Shown: one piece after another, positions 54,537 through 63,133 of the stretch | Layout: the number at the start of each line of letters is the position of its first letter | How positions within the stretch are numbered: position 1 is the stretch's first letter | NCBI GenBank assembly: GCA_942490895.1 | Contig: CALNZC010000039.1 | Location: forward strand, 3,582 to 67,581 | Length of the DNA stretch: 64,000 nt | Reading direction: 5' to 3' | DNA from: JAGNXB01 sp942490895 | GTDB taxonomy: Bacteria > Bacteroidota > Bacteroidia > Chitinophagales > Saprospiraceae | Position numbers and translations under genes: made by a program | The notes under the pieces: model-generated | Database searches by the model: none | Told to the model about the DNA's origin: nothing | The model's input: only the letters and a program-made list of their open reading frames with translations

Positions 54537-55598
54537 ATGTTCAACAAAGATTTATATAACACTCCTTATCACACAATAGATTTATCCGGCTACAAATTCC
54601 TGGTTTCCGGCGGAGCAGGATTCATAGGATCTAATCTAGTAGAATACTTGCTTCGTTTTGGAGCAGGGCAAATGCGGCGGGTGCTGGACAATCTCAGGTA
54701 ACGGTGGCTACTACGACAACATAAAAAGATTTCATCACCCTCCCCAATTGCGAGTTTATCGAAGGCGATATCCGGGATTTAGAGACATGCCGCCAAGCGG
54801 TGGTAGGGATGGATTTCATCTCCCATCAAGCGGCCTTGGGCTCGGTACCACGAAGTATATCTGATCCGATTAACTCTAACGAAGTAAACATCACCGGATT
54901 TTTTGGGCAATTTGCTGGTAGCCGCCAAGGACTCACCCACCTTGTAAAGCAGATAGGTGTACGCCATGAGCAGCAGCACCTATGGAGATAGCCCGAAGCT
55001 GCCCAAAGTAGAAGGGGAGGAGTGGTAGTCCACTTTCACCTTATGCGGTGACGAAGTTGGTGAATGAATTATACGCCGATGTATTTAGTAAGGTATATGG
55101 CTTTCACACCATTGGCTTGCGCTATTTCAATATATTCGGTCCCAAGCAAAACGCCAAAGCAACCCCTACGCTGCAGTGATCTCCCATTTTACGCCAACAT
55201 TTTATTGAGGGCACCACCCCGACCATCTATGGCGACGGAGAAACCAGCCGCGATTTTACTTTCGTTCGAAAACGCCGTCCAAGCCAATGTAAAGACAATG
55301 CTAATAGGAGAGCCGAGTCAGGATTTCTCACCCCCCTCACTATTTAAACATCACGTTTTCAACGTCGCCTGCGGAGACCAAATCTCCAAACGAAATGATA
55401 AACATATTGCGCGAGATAAGTGGACAGAACATTAAAGCTAAATACGGCCCCGAACGTGCCGGGGATGTTCTCCACTCCAAGGCTAGTCTAGTTAAGTTGG
55501 ATGAATTTTGTGGATACAGCCCCACGGTTGGATTTGCAGATGGATTAGGGATCGCCTATAGATGGTATGTTGTGAGTATGAATAAGATGTTGAGATGA
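54537..55598 (+). pseudogene. UDP-GlcNAc/GalNAc C4-epimerase (WbpP/TviC-like), multiply frameshifted
   Basis: Frame-hopping translation gives a collinear SDR epimerase: MFNKDLYNTPYHTI, LVSGGAGFIGSNLVEYLLRF, VLDNL, GYYDNIK, CEFIEGDIRDLETC, FISHQAALGSVPRS, AMSSSTYGDSPKLP, SPYAVTKLVNELYADVF, GLRYFNIFGPKQ, TIYGDGETSRDFTFV and GPERAGDVLHSKASLVK. At least six indels are needed. Its stop overlaps the next start (ATGA), an intact-looking operon junction, so sequencing error is more likely than long decay. It would supply UDP-N-acetylhexosamine for the dehydrogenase at 28.1 kb. Confidence 0.8.
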
Positions 55599-56582
55599 GT
55601 AAAGTATTTATTATTGCTGAAATAGCTCAAGCTCATGAGGGTAGTCAAATAGCCCATTCGTATAGATACTTTGGCAGCTTGTGGTGTGGATGCAAAATTT
55701 CAAACACATATCGCTAAGGCAGAGAGTAGTGAATTTGAAAATTTTCGTGTGAACTTCAGCTTTGAAGACAAAACCCGCTTTGATTACTGGAAGAGAATGG
55801 AATTTACGCATGAACAGTGGCGGGGATTAAAACAACATTGTGATGATGCCGCTGAGTTTATTTCGTCCCCATTTAGTTGTGCCGCGGTGGACATATTGGA
55901 GGATATTGGCGTTAAGCGATATAAAATTGATCCGGAGAGATGACCAATTATTTGATGTTAAACAAAATTGCAAAGACAGGCAAGCCAATCATTCTGTCAG
56001 GGATGAGTGATTACAATGAATTAAATGTAACCATTAATTTTCTAGAACCTTTCGATAATCATTTAAGTCTTTTACAATGTACCACAGCATATCCTACTCA
56101 GCCTGAGCAATGGGGTCTTCATGAAATACCTAATCTTAAAGCAAAATTCAATATTCCAATAGGATATTCCGATCATTCATCTGATAGCTACTGTTTGTAT
56201 AGCTGCAACTGCAATGGGAGCAGAAATACTTGAATTTCATGCGGTTTTTAATAAAGGTATCGCTTGGACCAGATGCTAAAGCCTCCTTACCTTAGACGAA
56301 ATAAAAAAATTGGTAGCATCAGTTAGGAAGCTTGAAATATCATTTTTACAAGATTCTGACAAATCGGATGTATCTGTGTATAAGGAACTTAAAACATTAT
56401 TTGGAAAATCTCTTGCCGTAAACAAGAATTTGCCCAAAAATCATTTTATCCGTTTTGAAGACTTAGAGAGTAAAAAGCCCGGAGATAAGGGGATTTCCGC
56501 AAAGGACTTTGAAAGTGTATTAGGTAAAAGATTGAAAAAGTCAAAAAGTGAATGGGACTTTATTGAAGCGGATGATTTGTAA
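55595..56582 (+). pseudogene. N-acetylneuraminate/legionaminate synthase-like (NeuB) gene, multiply frameshifted
   Basis: The collinear pieces are MSKVFIIAEIAQAHEGS, DTLAACGVDA, KFQTHIAKAESSEFENF, FISSPFSCAAVDIL, MTNYLMLNKIAKTGKPIILS, LQCTTAYPTQPEQW, IPIGYSDHSSDSY, EFHAVFNKGI, then a C-terminal antifreeze-like SAF domain (AVNKNLPKNHFIRFEDLESK). NeuB enzymes condense PEP with a hexosamine to form nonulosonic acids. Four or more indels break the frame. It is coupled by ATGA to the preceding epimerase gene. The sugar made is not determinable. Confidence 0.8.
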
Positions 56583-59490
56583 TAACATGGCTTCGTTGAT
56601 GTAAACACCTTCGCTGGTAATTTTTACTGTAACATCTTTACCAAATACGGTTTCTATCATCTGGCCATCACTCAAATCTGAACTCATGGCTTTGGCTGCG
56701 ACTACGTGGTACAGTAAAATATCTGTTAATGCTCCACTTGGGTCTGCCAGCAAGTCATCCAATGTTCCTTCAGGAAGGGCTGCAAATGCATCGTCTGTTG
56801 GTGCAAATACGGTAAATGGTCCTTCACCCTGTAAAGTCTCTACCAATCCGGCGGCTACTACAGCTGCTTCCAATGTGGTGTGTGACTCACTGTCTACAAT
56901 AATGTCTACTACTGTGGCAGGCAGGATATGACGGAACCAATACTGCATCGATTACATGAACTACTCCATTATCGGCTTCCAAATCTGCTACGGTTACCAT
57001 GGCATCATTAATATAAACGCCATCCGCAGTTATTTTTACTGTAACATCTTTTCCAAATACAGTTTCTATCATTTGACCATCACTTAAGTCTGAACTCATT
57101 GCTTTGCCTGCTACTACGTGGTATAACAATATATCTGTTAATGCTCCACTAGGATCTGCCAGCAAGTCATCCAATGTTCCTTCAGGTAATGCTGCAAAAG
57201 CATCGTCTGTCGGTGCAAATACTGTAAATGGTCCTTCTCCCTGTAATGTTTCTACCAAACCGGCAGCTGTTAATGCAGCTGTTAATGTGGTGTGGTCTGG
57301 ACTGCCTACTACAATGTCAACTACTGTGGCTGGAAGTAATGATGGTATCAATACCGCATCAATTACATGTACTACGCCATTATCGGCTTCCAAATCTGCT
57401 ACGGTTACCATGGCATCATTAATATAAACGCCATCCGCAGTTATTTTTACTGTAACATCTTTTCCAAATACAGTAGTAATCATTTGACCATCACTTAAGT
57501 CTGAGCTCATTGCTTTGGCTGCTACTACGTGGTATAACAATATATCTGTTAATGCTCCACTTGGGTCTGCCAGCAAGTCATCCAATGTTCCTTCAGGTAA
57601 TGCTGCAAAAGCATCATCTGTTGGTGCAAATACGGTAAATGGTCCTTCTCCCTGTAAAGTCTCTACCAAACCGGCAGCTGTTAATGCAGCTGTTAATGTG
57701 GTGTGGTCTGGACTTCCAACTACAATATCAACTACTGTGGCTGGCAAGAATGATGGTATCAATACTGCATCAATTACATGTACTACACCATTTTCTGCTT
57801 CCAAATCTGCTACGGTTACCATTGCATCATTAATATAAACACCATCCTCCGTTATTGTAACTTTTACATCCTTTCCAAATACGGTGGTGATCATCTGACC
57901 ATCACTTAAGTCTGAACTCATTGCTTTGGCTGCTACTACGTGGTATAGTAAAATGTCTGTTAATTCTCCACTTGGGTCTGCCAGCTAGTCATCCAATGTT
58001 CCTTCTGGTAATGCTGCAAATGCATCGTCTGTTGGTGCAAATACTGTAAATGGACCTTCACCCTGTAAAGTCTCTACCAAATCCGGCAGCTACTACGGCT
58101 GCTTCCAATGTGGTGTGTGACTCACTATCTACAATAATGTCTACTACTGTAGCGGGCAGGAATGAGGGAATCAGTACCGCATCGATTACATGGACTACTC
58201 CATTATCGGCCTCCAGGTCGGCTACGGTTACCATTGCATCATTAATATATACTCCGTCTGAAGTAATTTTTACTGTAACATCTTTTCCAAATACGGTTTC
58301 TATTATCTGGCCATCACTCAAATCTGAACTCATGGCTTTGGCTGCTACCACATGGTAAAGTAAAATATCTGTTAAAGCTCCACTTGGATCTGCAAGCAGG
58401 TCATCCAATGTTCCTTCAGGTAATGCAGCAAATGCATCGTCTGTTGGTGCAAATACTGTAAATGGTCCTTCACCCTGTAATGTCTCTACCAAACCAGCAG
58501 CTACTACTGCTGCTTCCAATGTGGTGTGTGACTCGCTATCTACAATAATGTCTACTACTGTGGCGGGCAGGAATGAGGGAACCAGTACTGCATCGATTAC
58601 ATGGACTACTCCATTATCTGCTTCCAAATCTGCTACGGTTACCATGGCATCGTTGATATATACTCCGTCTGCAGTCGATTTTTACAGTAACATCTTTTCC
58701 AAATACAGTTTCTATCATTTGTCCATCACTCAAGTCTGAACTCATAGCTTTGCTGCTACTACATGGTACAGTAAAACTTCTGTTAATGCACCTTTTGGAT
58801 CTTCCAAGTAAATCATCTACTGTTCCTGCCGGTAATGCTGCAAAAGCTGCATCTGTTGGTGCAAATACGGTAAATGGTCCATTTGCACCTGACAAGGTCA
58901 TCTCCAAACCAGCTGCAATTACTGCTGCTTCCAATGTGTTGTGATCTGCGCTGTTTACAATAATGTCTACTACTGTGAGTTGTAGGAATGATGGAACCAA
59001 TACTGCATCAATTACATGTACTACTCCGTTATCAGCTTCCATATCTGCTACGGTTACCATGAGCATCGTTGATGAATACTCCGTTTGCATGGCAATCGTT
59101 ACAGTTACATCTTTTCCAAATAAAGTAGTCTACCATCTGTCCATTTGTCAAATCTGAACTCATACTTCGGCTGCTACTACATGGTAAAGTAAAACATCTG
59201 CTAATGCTCCACTTGGGTCTGCCAGTAAATCATGCAATGTTCCTTCAGGTAATGCTGCAAAGGCTGCATCTGTTGGTGCAAATACGGTGAATGGTCCATC
59301 GACCCTGTAATGTCTCTACCAATCCGGCAGCAATTACTGCTGCTTAGAGTGGTGTGTGACTCACTATCCACGATAATGTCTACTACATTGTTTCAGGAGT
59401 AGTTGGAGGTATAACAACTGCATCAATTACATGAACAACTCCGTTGTCAGCCTGAATATCTGCAACTGTAACTTTTGCGTCATTCACAAA
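56583..59490 (-). pseudogene. Fasciclin (FAS1)-repeat protein gene, frame-damaged and truncated at both ends
   Basis: Seven or so tandem FAS1 domains of about 137 residues read leftward, each with TVFAPTDDAFAALPEGTLDD, LLYHVVAAKAMSSDLSDGQM, VTVKITADGVYINDAMVTVA and DNGVVHVIDAVLIPS. The longest clean stretch is 56887-57921. Damage includes a TAG at 57985-57987 (Leu in other units), indels near 58080, 58680 and 58770, and several beyond 59050. The last unit stops at VYINEAM, exactly at the NeuB stop, without a normal C-terminus. FAS1 proteins are extracellular adhesion proteins. Confidence 0.85.
56600..59480. repeat. Tandem ~411-bp FAS1-encoding repeat, about seven units
   Basis: The ccctgtaa(a/t)gt(c/t)tctaccaa landmark recurs near 56829, 57240, 57650, 58062, 58474 and 59304, with a variant unit near 58890. 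Units near 57,000-58,000 are almost identical at DNA level, those beyond 58,700 more diverged. Such an array readily misassembles. Confidence 0.85.
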
Positions 59491-59782
59491 AATCCCATTT
59501 CGCTGCCTCAGCTCTCTTTGCCATGGCCTCGGCTGCCTTCTCCTGTGCCACCTTCACGAACTCATCCCACTCCTCCACACTTCCCCAGACGAACACCTCT
59601 GCGGTGGCACACTGGACTACGCGAGAAGGAAGGACACCTGCCTCCCCGTTCTTGTCGGTGTACGTCTGACCATCACCGAAGGTGACCCAGCACAACTCTG
59701 CCTGCGGCCCCACATGGGTGACACTGTCGAGAGGCACGTCACTTCGGGTGATACCCAACTTAGGAATCTGAATCGTTGCCAC
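59480..59782 (-). CDS. Phage-like hypothetical protein, C-terminus altered by junction
   Basis: From a GTG with a GGAG Shine-Dalgarno, the 100-residue ORF reads MATIQIPKLGITRSDVPLDS, a central VTFGDGQTYTDKNGEAGVLP, and an Ala/Lys-rich helix VKVAQEKAAEAMAKRAEAA. The last five residues derive from sequence beyond the junction, so the true C-terminus is missing. No family is recognised. It is the last gene of the minus-strand block. Confidence 0.55.
   Translation of the reverse strand: MATIQIPKLGITRSDVPLDSVTHVGPQAELCWVTFGDGQTYTDKNGEAGVLPSRVVQCATAEVFVWGSVEEWDEFVKVAQEKAAEAMAKRAEAAKWDFCE
59488..59500. other. Abrupt composition and gene-content junction
   Basis: Left of here the minus strand reads FAS1 sequence (GIFVNDAKVTVADIQADNGV); right of here a phage-like ORF reads AAEAMAKRAEAAK and then runs out of frame through the FAS1 DNA for five codons (WDFCE). 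GC content, start-signal type and gene packing all change here. Confidence 0.75.
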
Positions 59783-60006
59783 TCTTGCTCTCCTTCACCC
59801 TCGCGATGGCGGACTCGGTTACGTCCGATCAACCCGCCTGTGTCTAGTTCAACGGTCCAGCTATCCAGCTTCTCGCTGTAGGCTTTGACTGTTCCTTCTT
59901 TCCAGCACCCTGGCCACCTGACCAGGATCTTGTCGTCGACTACAGGCTCAAAGAGCTTGAAGTCATCAGCGTCGTACTCCACCCCACCCATCAGGCGGGG
60001 GGACAT
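59617..60006 (-). CDS. Phage-like hypothetical protein with Tudor/SH3-like N-terminal part
   Basis: Residues 1-72 (VEYDADDFKLFEPVVDDKIL, then VRWPGCWKEGTVKAYSEKLD) resemble a small Tudor/Agenet-type beta barrel. The rest lies over the start of the next gene and looks like its out-of-frame shadow (Arg/Ser/Trp-rich), so the real protein may end near 59790 with an indel in between. Function unknown. Confidence 0.45.
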   Translation of the reverse strand: MSPRLMGGVEYDADDFKLFEPVVDDKILVRWPGCWKEGTVKAYSEKLDSWTVELDTGGLIGRNRVRHREGEGEQEWQRFRFLSWVSPEVTCLSTVSPMWGRRQSCAGSPSVMVRRTPTRTGRQVSFLLA

Positions 60007-60027
60007 GGAGGGCGTGCTTGCCGGGGC

Positions 60028-60246
60028 TCATATCCTTTTCCCGTCCAGGCTCACCCCCTGTTCATCGACTCCGTCAGCCACTGCCTTGATGGCGTCAGCC
60101 AATCGGCGTGCCTGATGCGGACGGTACAGCGCACCGAGCGAGAGGAACCCATGCTCAGCGTTGAGCTTGAGCTGCAGCTTCACCAGCTGCCCGTCACTCC
60201 CCATCACCGTGGTGCTCACGTTGTTGTGTGACTCGACTACTTTCAT
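60028..60246 (-). CDS. Phage-like hypothetical protein, 72 residues
   Basis: Starts MKVVESHNNVSTTVMGSDGQ behind GGGAG; the end is a helix HQARRLADAIKAVADGVDEQ. It overlaps the upstream gene by ATGA. No family recognised. Confidence 0.6.
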   Translation of the reverse strand: MKVVESHNNVSTTVMGSDGQLVKLQLKLNAEHGFLSLGALYRPHQARRLADAIKAVADGVDEQGVSLDGKRI

Positions 60247-60554
60247 TCCACTACTCCCAGTATGCGAAGGGCACTGACGCCGCCAGCGAAGGTCACCGTC
60301 TTGCTCTTCACGTTCACGATCTTCTGCGCATCCGGTGCACCCGGGTAGCAGATGAGTGGACCGTTGAGGAAGGTGTTAGGCCACGCCCAGTTCACCTCGA
60401 TTCCTACCACCACAGACTCACAGGTCTTGGTGATCTCAGGCTCTTGTGCGAAACCCTGGCTAACCAGGATGTGACCCAAGATGTAGCCAGCGATCAGGAT
60501 CATCACTGCCCACAGCAACGTGAGCACTGTCCGGTCACTGTCTCTTCTATTCAT
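60243..60554 (-). CDS. Phage-like membrane-anchored hypothetical protein
   Basis: This 103-residue protein has one N-terminal membrane helix (TVLTLLWAVMILIAGYILGH) after a short charged MNRRDSDR segment, then a polar domain with two Cys (KTCESVVV, GPLICYPGAP) and a Val-rich end. The topology is that of a signal-anchored protein with an outside domain. It overlaps both neighbours by ATGA. Function not recognised; a spanin or envelope role cannot be excluded. Confidence 0.6.
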   Translation of the reverse strand: MNRRDSDRTVLTLLWAVMILIAGYILGHILVSQGFAQEPEITKTCESVVVGIEVNWAWPNTFLNGPLICYPGAPDAQKIVNVKSKTVTFAGGVSALRILGVVE

Positions 60555-60928
60555 TCTTCCTCACTTGTCGGGTGGAACTTGTTGTTCCAGTAGAGACACG
60601 AGGCTGGGTAGTCACGGTCGAGGTCCCAGTCGTAGTCGGGCACCATCTCCTTGATCCGCTTGTCTACCCACTCCATCCTGCACAGGTTGGGGCGGAGGTG
60701 GTGGATCTTGCACATCCCATCCTCTTCGTTCAGGTGTCGGCACGTACCGTCACCCCCGTCTAGCAGCGGCACGTCCTCAATGTCGAGCACGTCGCACCAG
60801 TCTTCGACCTTGCGCTGGTCAACCGATCGGCAGCAGCTACCCCCGCACCATGGGTTGCACTTCCACTTGCCGTCAGCATCGCGGAAGTCACGGGGCCCCA
60901 GCCTCTGGCCTGCAATGGGCAGGCTCAT
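60551..60928 (-). CDS. YkgJ-type cysteine-cluster protein
   Basis: This 125-residue protein has the zinc/iron-chelating UPF0153/YkgJ pattern: NPWCGGSCCRSVD, then CRHLNEEDGMCKIHHLRPNL followed by CR. The C-x-L-x-E-x-G-x-C-x-I-(Y/H)-x-x-RP-x-x-CR motif is clear. Bacterial members are thought to bind Fe-S or zinc; the function is unknown. It overlaps both neighbours by four bases, so it belongs to the packed phage-like block. Confidence 0.8.
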   Translation of the reverse strand: MSLPIAGQRLGPRDFRDADGKWKCNPWCGGSCCRSVDQRKVEDWCDVLDIEDVPLLDGGDGTCRHLNEEDGMCKIHHLRPNLCRMEWVDKRIKEMVPDYDWDLDRDYPASCLYWNNKFHPTSEEE

Positions 60929-61125
60929 TTGATGTAGCTCTTCTTCCTGACCTTGGCAAGCATGGTGCGCTTGTCGAAGTCATCGATCTTGATACCGAAC
61001 TGCTGCGCGTCGAGGTACTCACTGATCTCGTTGGCGTCGAAGAACTCGAAGGCCTGCTCCATCTCAGTGAGTCTCGATTGCATCCTCATGAGACGCTGGT
61101 CGAAGGCGCGAAGCAGCGCCTCCAT
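60925..61125 (-). CDS. Phage-like small coiled-coil protein
   Basis: A 66-residue, highly helical protein: MEALLRAFDQRLMRMQSRLT then EMEQAFEFFDANEISEYLDA. Heptads suggest a short coiled coil. It ends in an ATGA overlap with the cysteine-cluster gene. No family recognised. Confidence 0.55.
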   Translation of the reverse strand: MEALLRAFDQRLMRMQSRLTEMEQAFEFFDANEISEYLDAQQFGIKIDDFDKRTMLAKVRKKSYIK

Positions 61126-61141
61126 CGAGAGCTTCCAGTTC

Positions 61142-61309
61142 TCATTGGTCTTGGGCCAGCCTCTCGTACGCGCGCTTCTCGACCCTCCAATCGATGCCCT
61201 TGGCAGCCAGCGCCTCGTCAGCGAGATCGTTCTCTATTGGGATGACCCGCTTGGTCAGCGCAGTGATTCGGTTGGCTGGCTCTTCCATCCTGGCCGTGCT
61301 TACTGCCAT
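61142..61309 (-). CDS. Small phage-like ORF, 55 residues
   Basis: Reads MAVSTARMEEPANRITALTK, then RVIPIENDLADEALAAKGID and ends RAYERLAQDQ. A purine-rich aggaaggg stretch lies upstream. It overlaps the end of the upstream ORF, whose last 30 residues look like its out-of-frame shadow. Composition (Ala/Arg/Glu, helical) matches neighbours. Confidence 0.45.
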   Translation of the reverse strand: MAVSTARMEEPANRITALTKRVIPIENDLADEALAAKGIDWRVEKRAYERLAQDQ

Positions 61310-61700
61310 CTCTCCCACCCTTCCTCTCTCGTCTCAACTTCTTCCTGAGACTAGAGAGGTACTGGGTCAGTGTCTTCCTGCTTGCTTCGGATGTGGGTCT
61401 TGGTTCTTTCGGAGGGGGTAGCGGATCCACTGCCCGGGAATCCACCACACGTCGCCTTGCCTGTCGCTCATCATCATCTCTCGTTGGCTTACGAACGATG
61501 CATGTCCAGAGCTGAGCCTCCTCGCTCTCATACACTGCCCAGTAATCCCGGTACTCGATCACTTGTGGCCACCCACCTTCCTGTCGGGGTGGTGCCCAGA
61601 GGGTGGCCAGGGTGCCCATCACCCCGACCACATCCTCGACACTCTCGCTGGTCTCTGGTACTGGCTCAGCTTGGGGTGGGACTTGCGACGCACCAGCCAT
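61218..61700 (-). CDS. Phage-like hypothetical protein, 160 residues
   Basis: Pro/Glu-rich start (MAGASQVPPQAEPVPETSES), a central YRDYWAVYESEEAQLWTCIV strand-rich part and a basic end (SLRKKLRRERKGGRDGSK). The last 30 residues overlap the 55-residue ORF in another frame and may not be real. No family recognised. Confidence 0.5.
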   Translation of the reverse strand: MAGASQVPPQAEPVPETSESVEDVVGVMGTLATLWAPPRQEGGWPQVIEYRDYWAVYESEEAQLWTCIVRKPTRDDDERQARRRVVDSRAVDPLPPPKEPRPTSEASRKTLTQYLSSLRKKLRRERKGGRDGSKHGQDGRASQPNHCADQAGHPNRERSR

Positions 61701-61714
61701 CGAGGGTCCCTCCT

Positions 61715-62017
61715 TCAGTCGTCGCTGAAGATCTGCGTGTCAGGGTCAGTTGCCCCATGGCACCTCACCCTGTGCGCCCCTCTCCAATAGGGGTGCATCT
61801 TCAGCCCAGCCGCACTCTTCACTTGGTTGCACATCCTGCCGAAGGGCTTCACGCACCAGTGGCGGAACCACAGTTGGTACGTGTTAGCCTCGATGCGCTC
61901 GTGGTACTCACCACACGTCTCGTCATTCTGCTGCTGCCATCCCACTGGCTCGGCCTTGGGTTCGACTACGCCTTGCCCTCCTGCCGCCAGCAGTATGGTG
62001 ATAAATAATTCCATCAT
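61715..62017 (-). CDS. Phage-like small exported-type protein
   Basis: A 100-residue ORF with a short hydrophobic start (MMELFITILLAAGGQG) and four Cys (DETCGEYHER, RHWCVKPFGRMCNQVK, RVRCHGATD) spaced for possible disulfides. It begins one base after the VWA gene stop. Function unknown. Confidence 0.55.
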   Translation of the reverse strand: MMELFITILLAAGGQGVVEPKAEPVGWQQQNDETCGEYHERIEANTYQLWFRHWCVKPFGRMCNQVKSAAGLKMHPYWRGAHRVRCHGATDPDTQIFSDD

Positions 62018-62018
62018 C

Positions 62019-62576
62019 TTAGTAGTCCTCGATCTCGGTCATGTTCACGTACCATCCAGCGTCGCGCACCTCCCCGTAGTAAGAGGCTGCGGTGTTCTTC
62101 GGGATGTGGTCGTAGCACTCACCGCGCACGATCTCACCCCTCGCCTGCCTGAAGTCCACCCACAGCACGTCCAGTCCGACCCGCTTGATCAGCTCATCAG
62201 GGATGCTCGCCCCCATGTCGGTGAACATGATCACCGCCAAGGGGTTGAGGTGCTTATCCTCCGGGTCATTCTCAAGGTCGAGGAACAGGGGGGCGAAGCT
62301 CGTTCCCCCACCTGCCGACGCCCTGATCTTGATGAGGTCTCCTTCTTGGAAGACCTCGGTCTCCATCACCTTGGTGTCGAAGGGCACCACGTGTAGCGTG
62401 ATCCCTCCGAACTCATCGAGGAACTCCTGAAGGCACTGCACCATACGATCCAGCTGCCTCCAGTTGATGGACCCCGACATGTCCAGCCCGACCACGATGT
62501 CACCAGCCACGTCGCTGTCACGACGAGGGAGGTAGGCACCGCCGCCGATGTACCCGCGGTTGGGCGACTCAGTCAT
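62019..62576 (-). CDS. VWA-like domain protein (DUF2201 C-terminal type)
   Basis: The 185-residue protein has a MIDAS-like metal site: DIVVGLDMSGSIN (DxSxS), ASAGGGTSFAPLF (Thr) and VIMFTDMGASIPDELI (Asp). In bacterial homologs this domain is fused behind a zinc metallopeptidase-like domain; here that part is in the genes upstream. The ATG at 62576 overlaps the previous stop (TGATG); a GTG one codon earlier is possible. Such proteins often work with a MoxR-type ATPase. Confidence 0.82.
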   Translation of the reverse strand: MTESPNRGYIGGGAYLPRRDSDVAGDIVVGLDMSGSINWRQLDRMVQCLQEFLDEFGGITLHVVPFDTKVMETEVFQEGDLIKIRASAGGGTSFAPLFLDLENDPEDKHLNPLAVIMFTDMGASIPDELIKRVGLDVLWVDFRQARGEIVRGECYDHIPKNTAASYYGEVRDAGWYVNMTEIEDY

Positions 62577-63133
62577 CACGAGGGGACGCTGGTCCGGTCG
62601 AGGAGGAAGTTCCTCAGCACATCCCTCCAGGAGGACTGAGCCCTGCGACTCTTCCTCATGGCCTTGGCGATGCGCAGCTGTCCACCCGTGCCCGTGCCCT
62701 GGTTGACAGCCTCGACCAGCTGCGCCTCGTACGCAGCCTGATCCACCACGTCATCCAACTCAGCAGGCGTGGGCTTCGTACCCTCTTCACCCTCGTAGTC
62801 GATGACCTCTCCCCGCCCGTCCTCTACTCCTGAGAAGTCCCCTTCGATGGACTCACCAGGATCGACGGCGTCCCCCAGCTCCTCCTTCATCGTCAGGTTC
62901 ATCCCCTTGCTCTTCGCCTTCTCCTCCACTTCCCTGATCGCCATCATCAGGTTCGTCAGTTCCCCCGTTACCAGACCCAGAAGTAGCCTCCTGTCCTTCG
63001 CCGTCATCTTGTCCATCGTCAGTTCGTGCCTGACCCCCTGAATCTTCTCCTTGATCTCCTTCAGCTGGGTCAGTGTCGCCGTCGCCACCATCTGGGTTAC
63101 CAGGTCCGGGTGCTGGCTGTCCTTCTTGCTCAC
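62576..63133 (-). CDS. Middle segment/linker protein between metallopeptidase and VWA genes
   Basis: From a GTG (MSKKDSQHPDLVTQMVATAT) the 185-residue ORF has a helical N-terminal half (TLTQLKEIKEKIQGVRHELT, LVTGELTNLMMAIREVEEKA) and a C-terminal part (AKAMRKSRRAQSSWRDVLRN) that resembles the linker before the VWA part in DUF2201 proteins. Its first 94 codons overlap the upstream ORF in another frame. It may be a separate gene or the continuation of the metallopeptidase through a frameshift. Confidence 0.6.
   Translation of the reverse strand: MSKKDSQHPDLVTQMVATATLTQLKEIKEKIQGVRHELTMDKMTAKDRRLLLGLVTGELTNLMMAIREVEEKAKSKGMNLTMKEELGDAVDPGESIEGDFSGVEDGRGEVIDYEGEEGTKPTPAELDDVVDQAAYEAQLVEAVNQGTGTGGQLRIAKAMRKSRRAQSSWRDVLRNFLLDRTSVPS

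Noticed and set aside
61370..62396. Plus-strand ORFs of about 190-210 codons in the phage-like block
   Set aside because: They lie opposite a packed minus-strand gene series with Shine-Dalgarno sites; high GC explains the open antisense frames.
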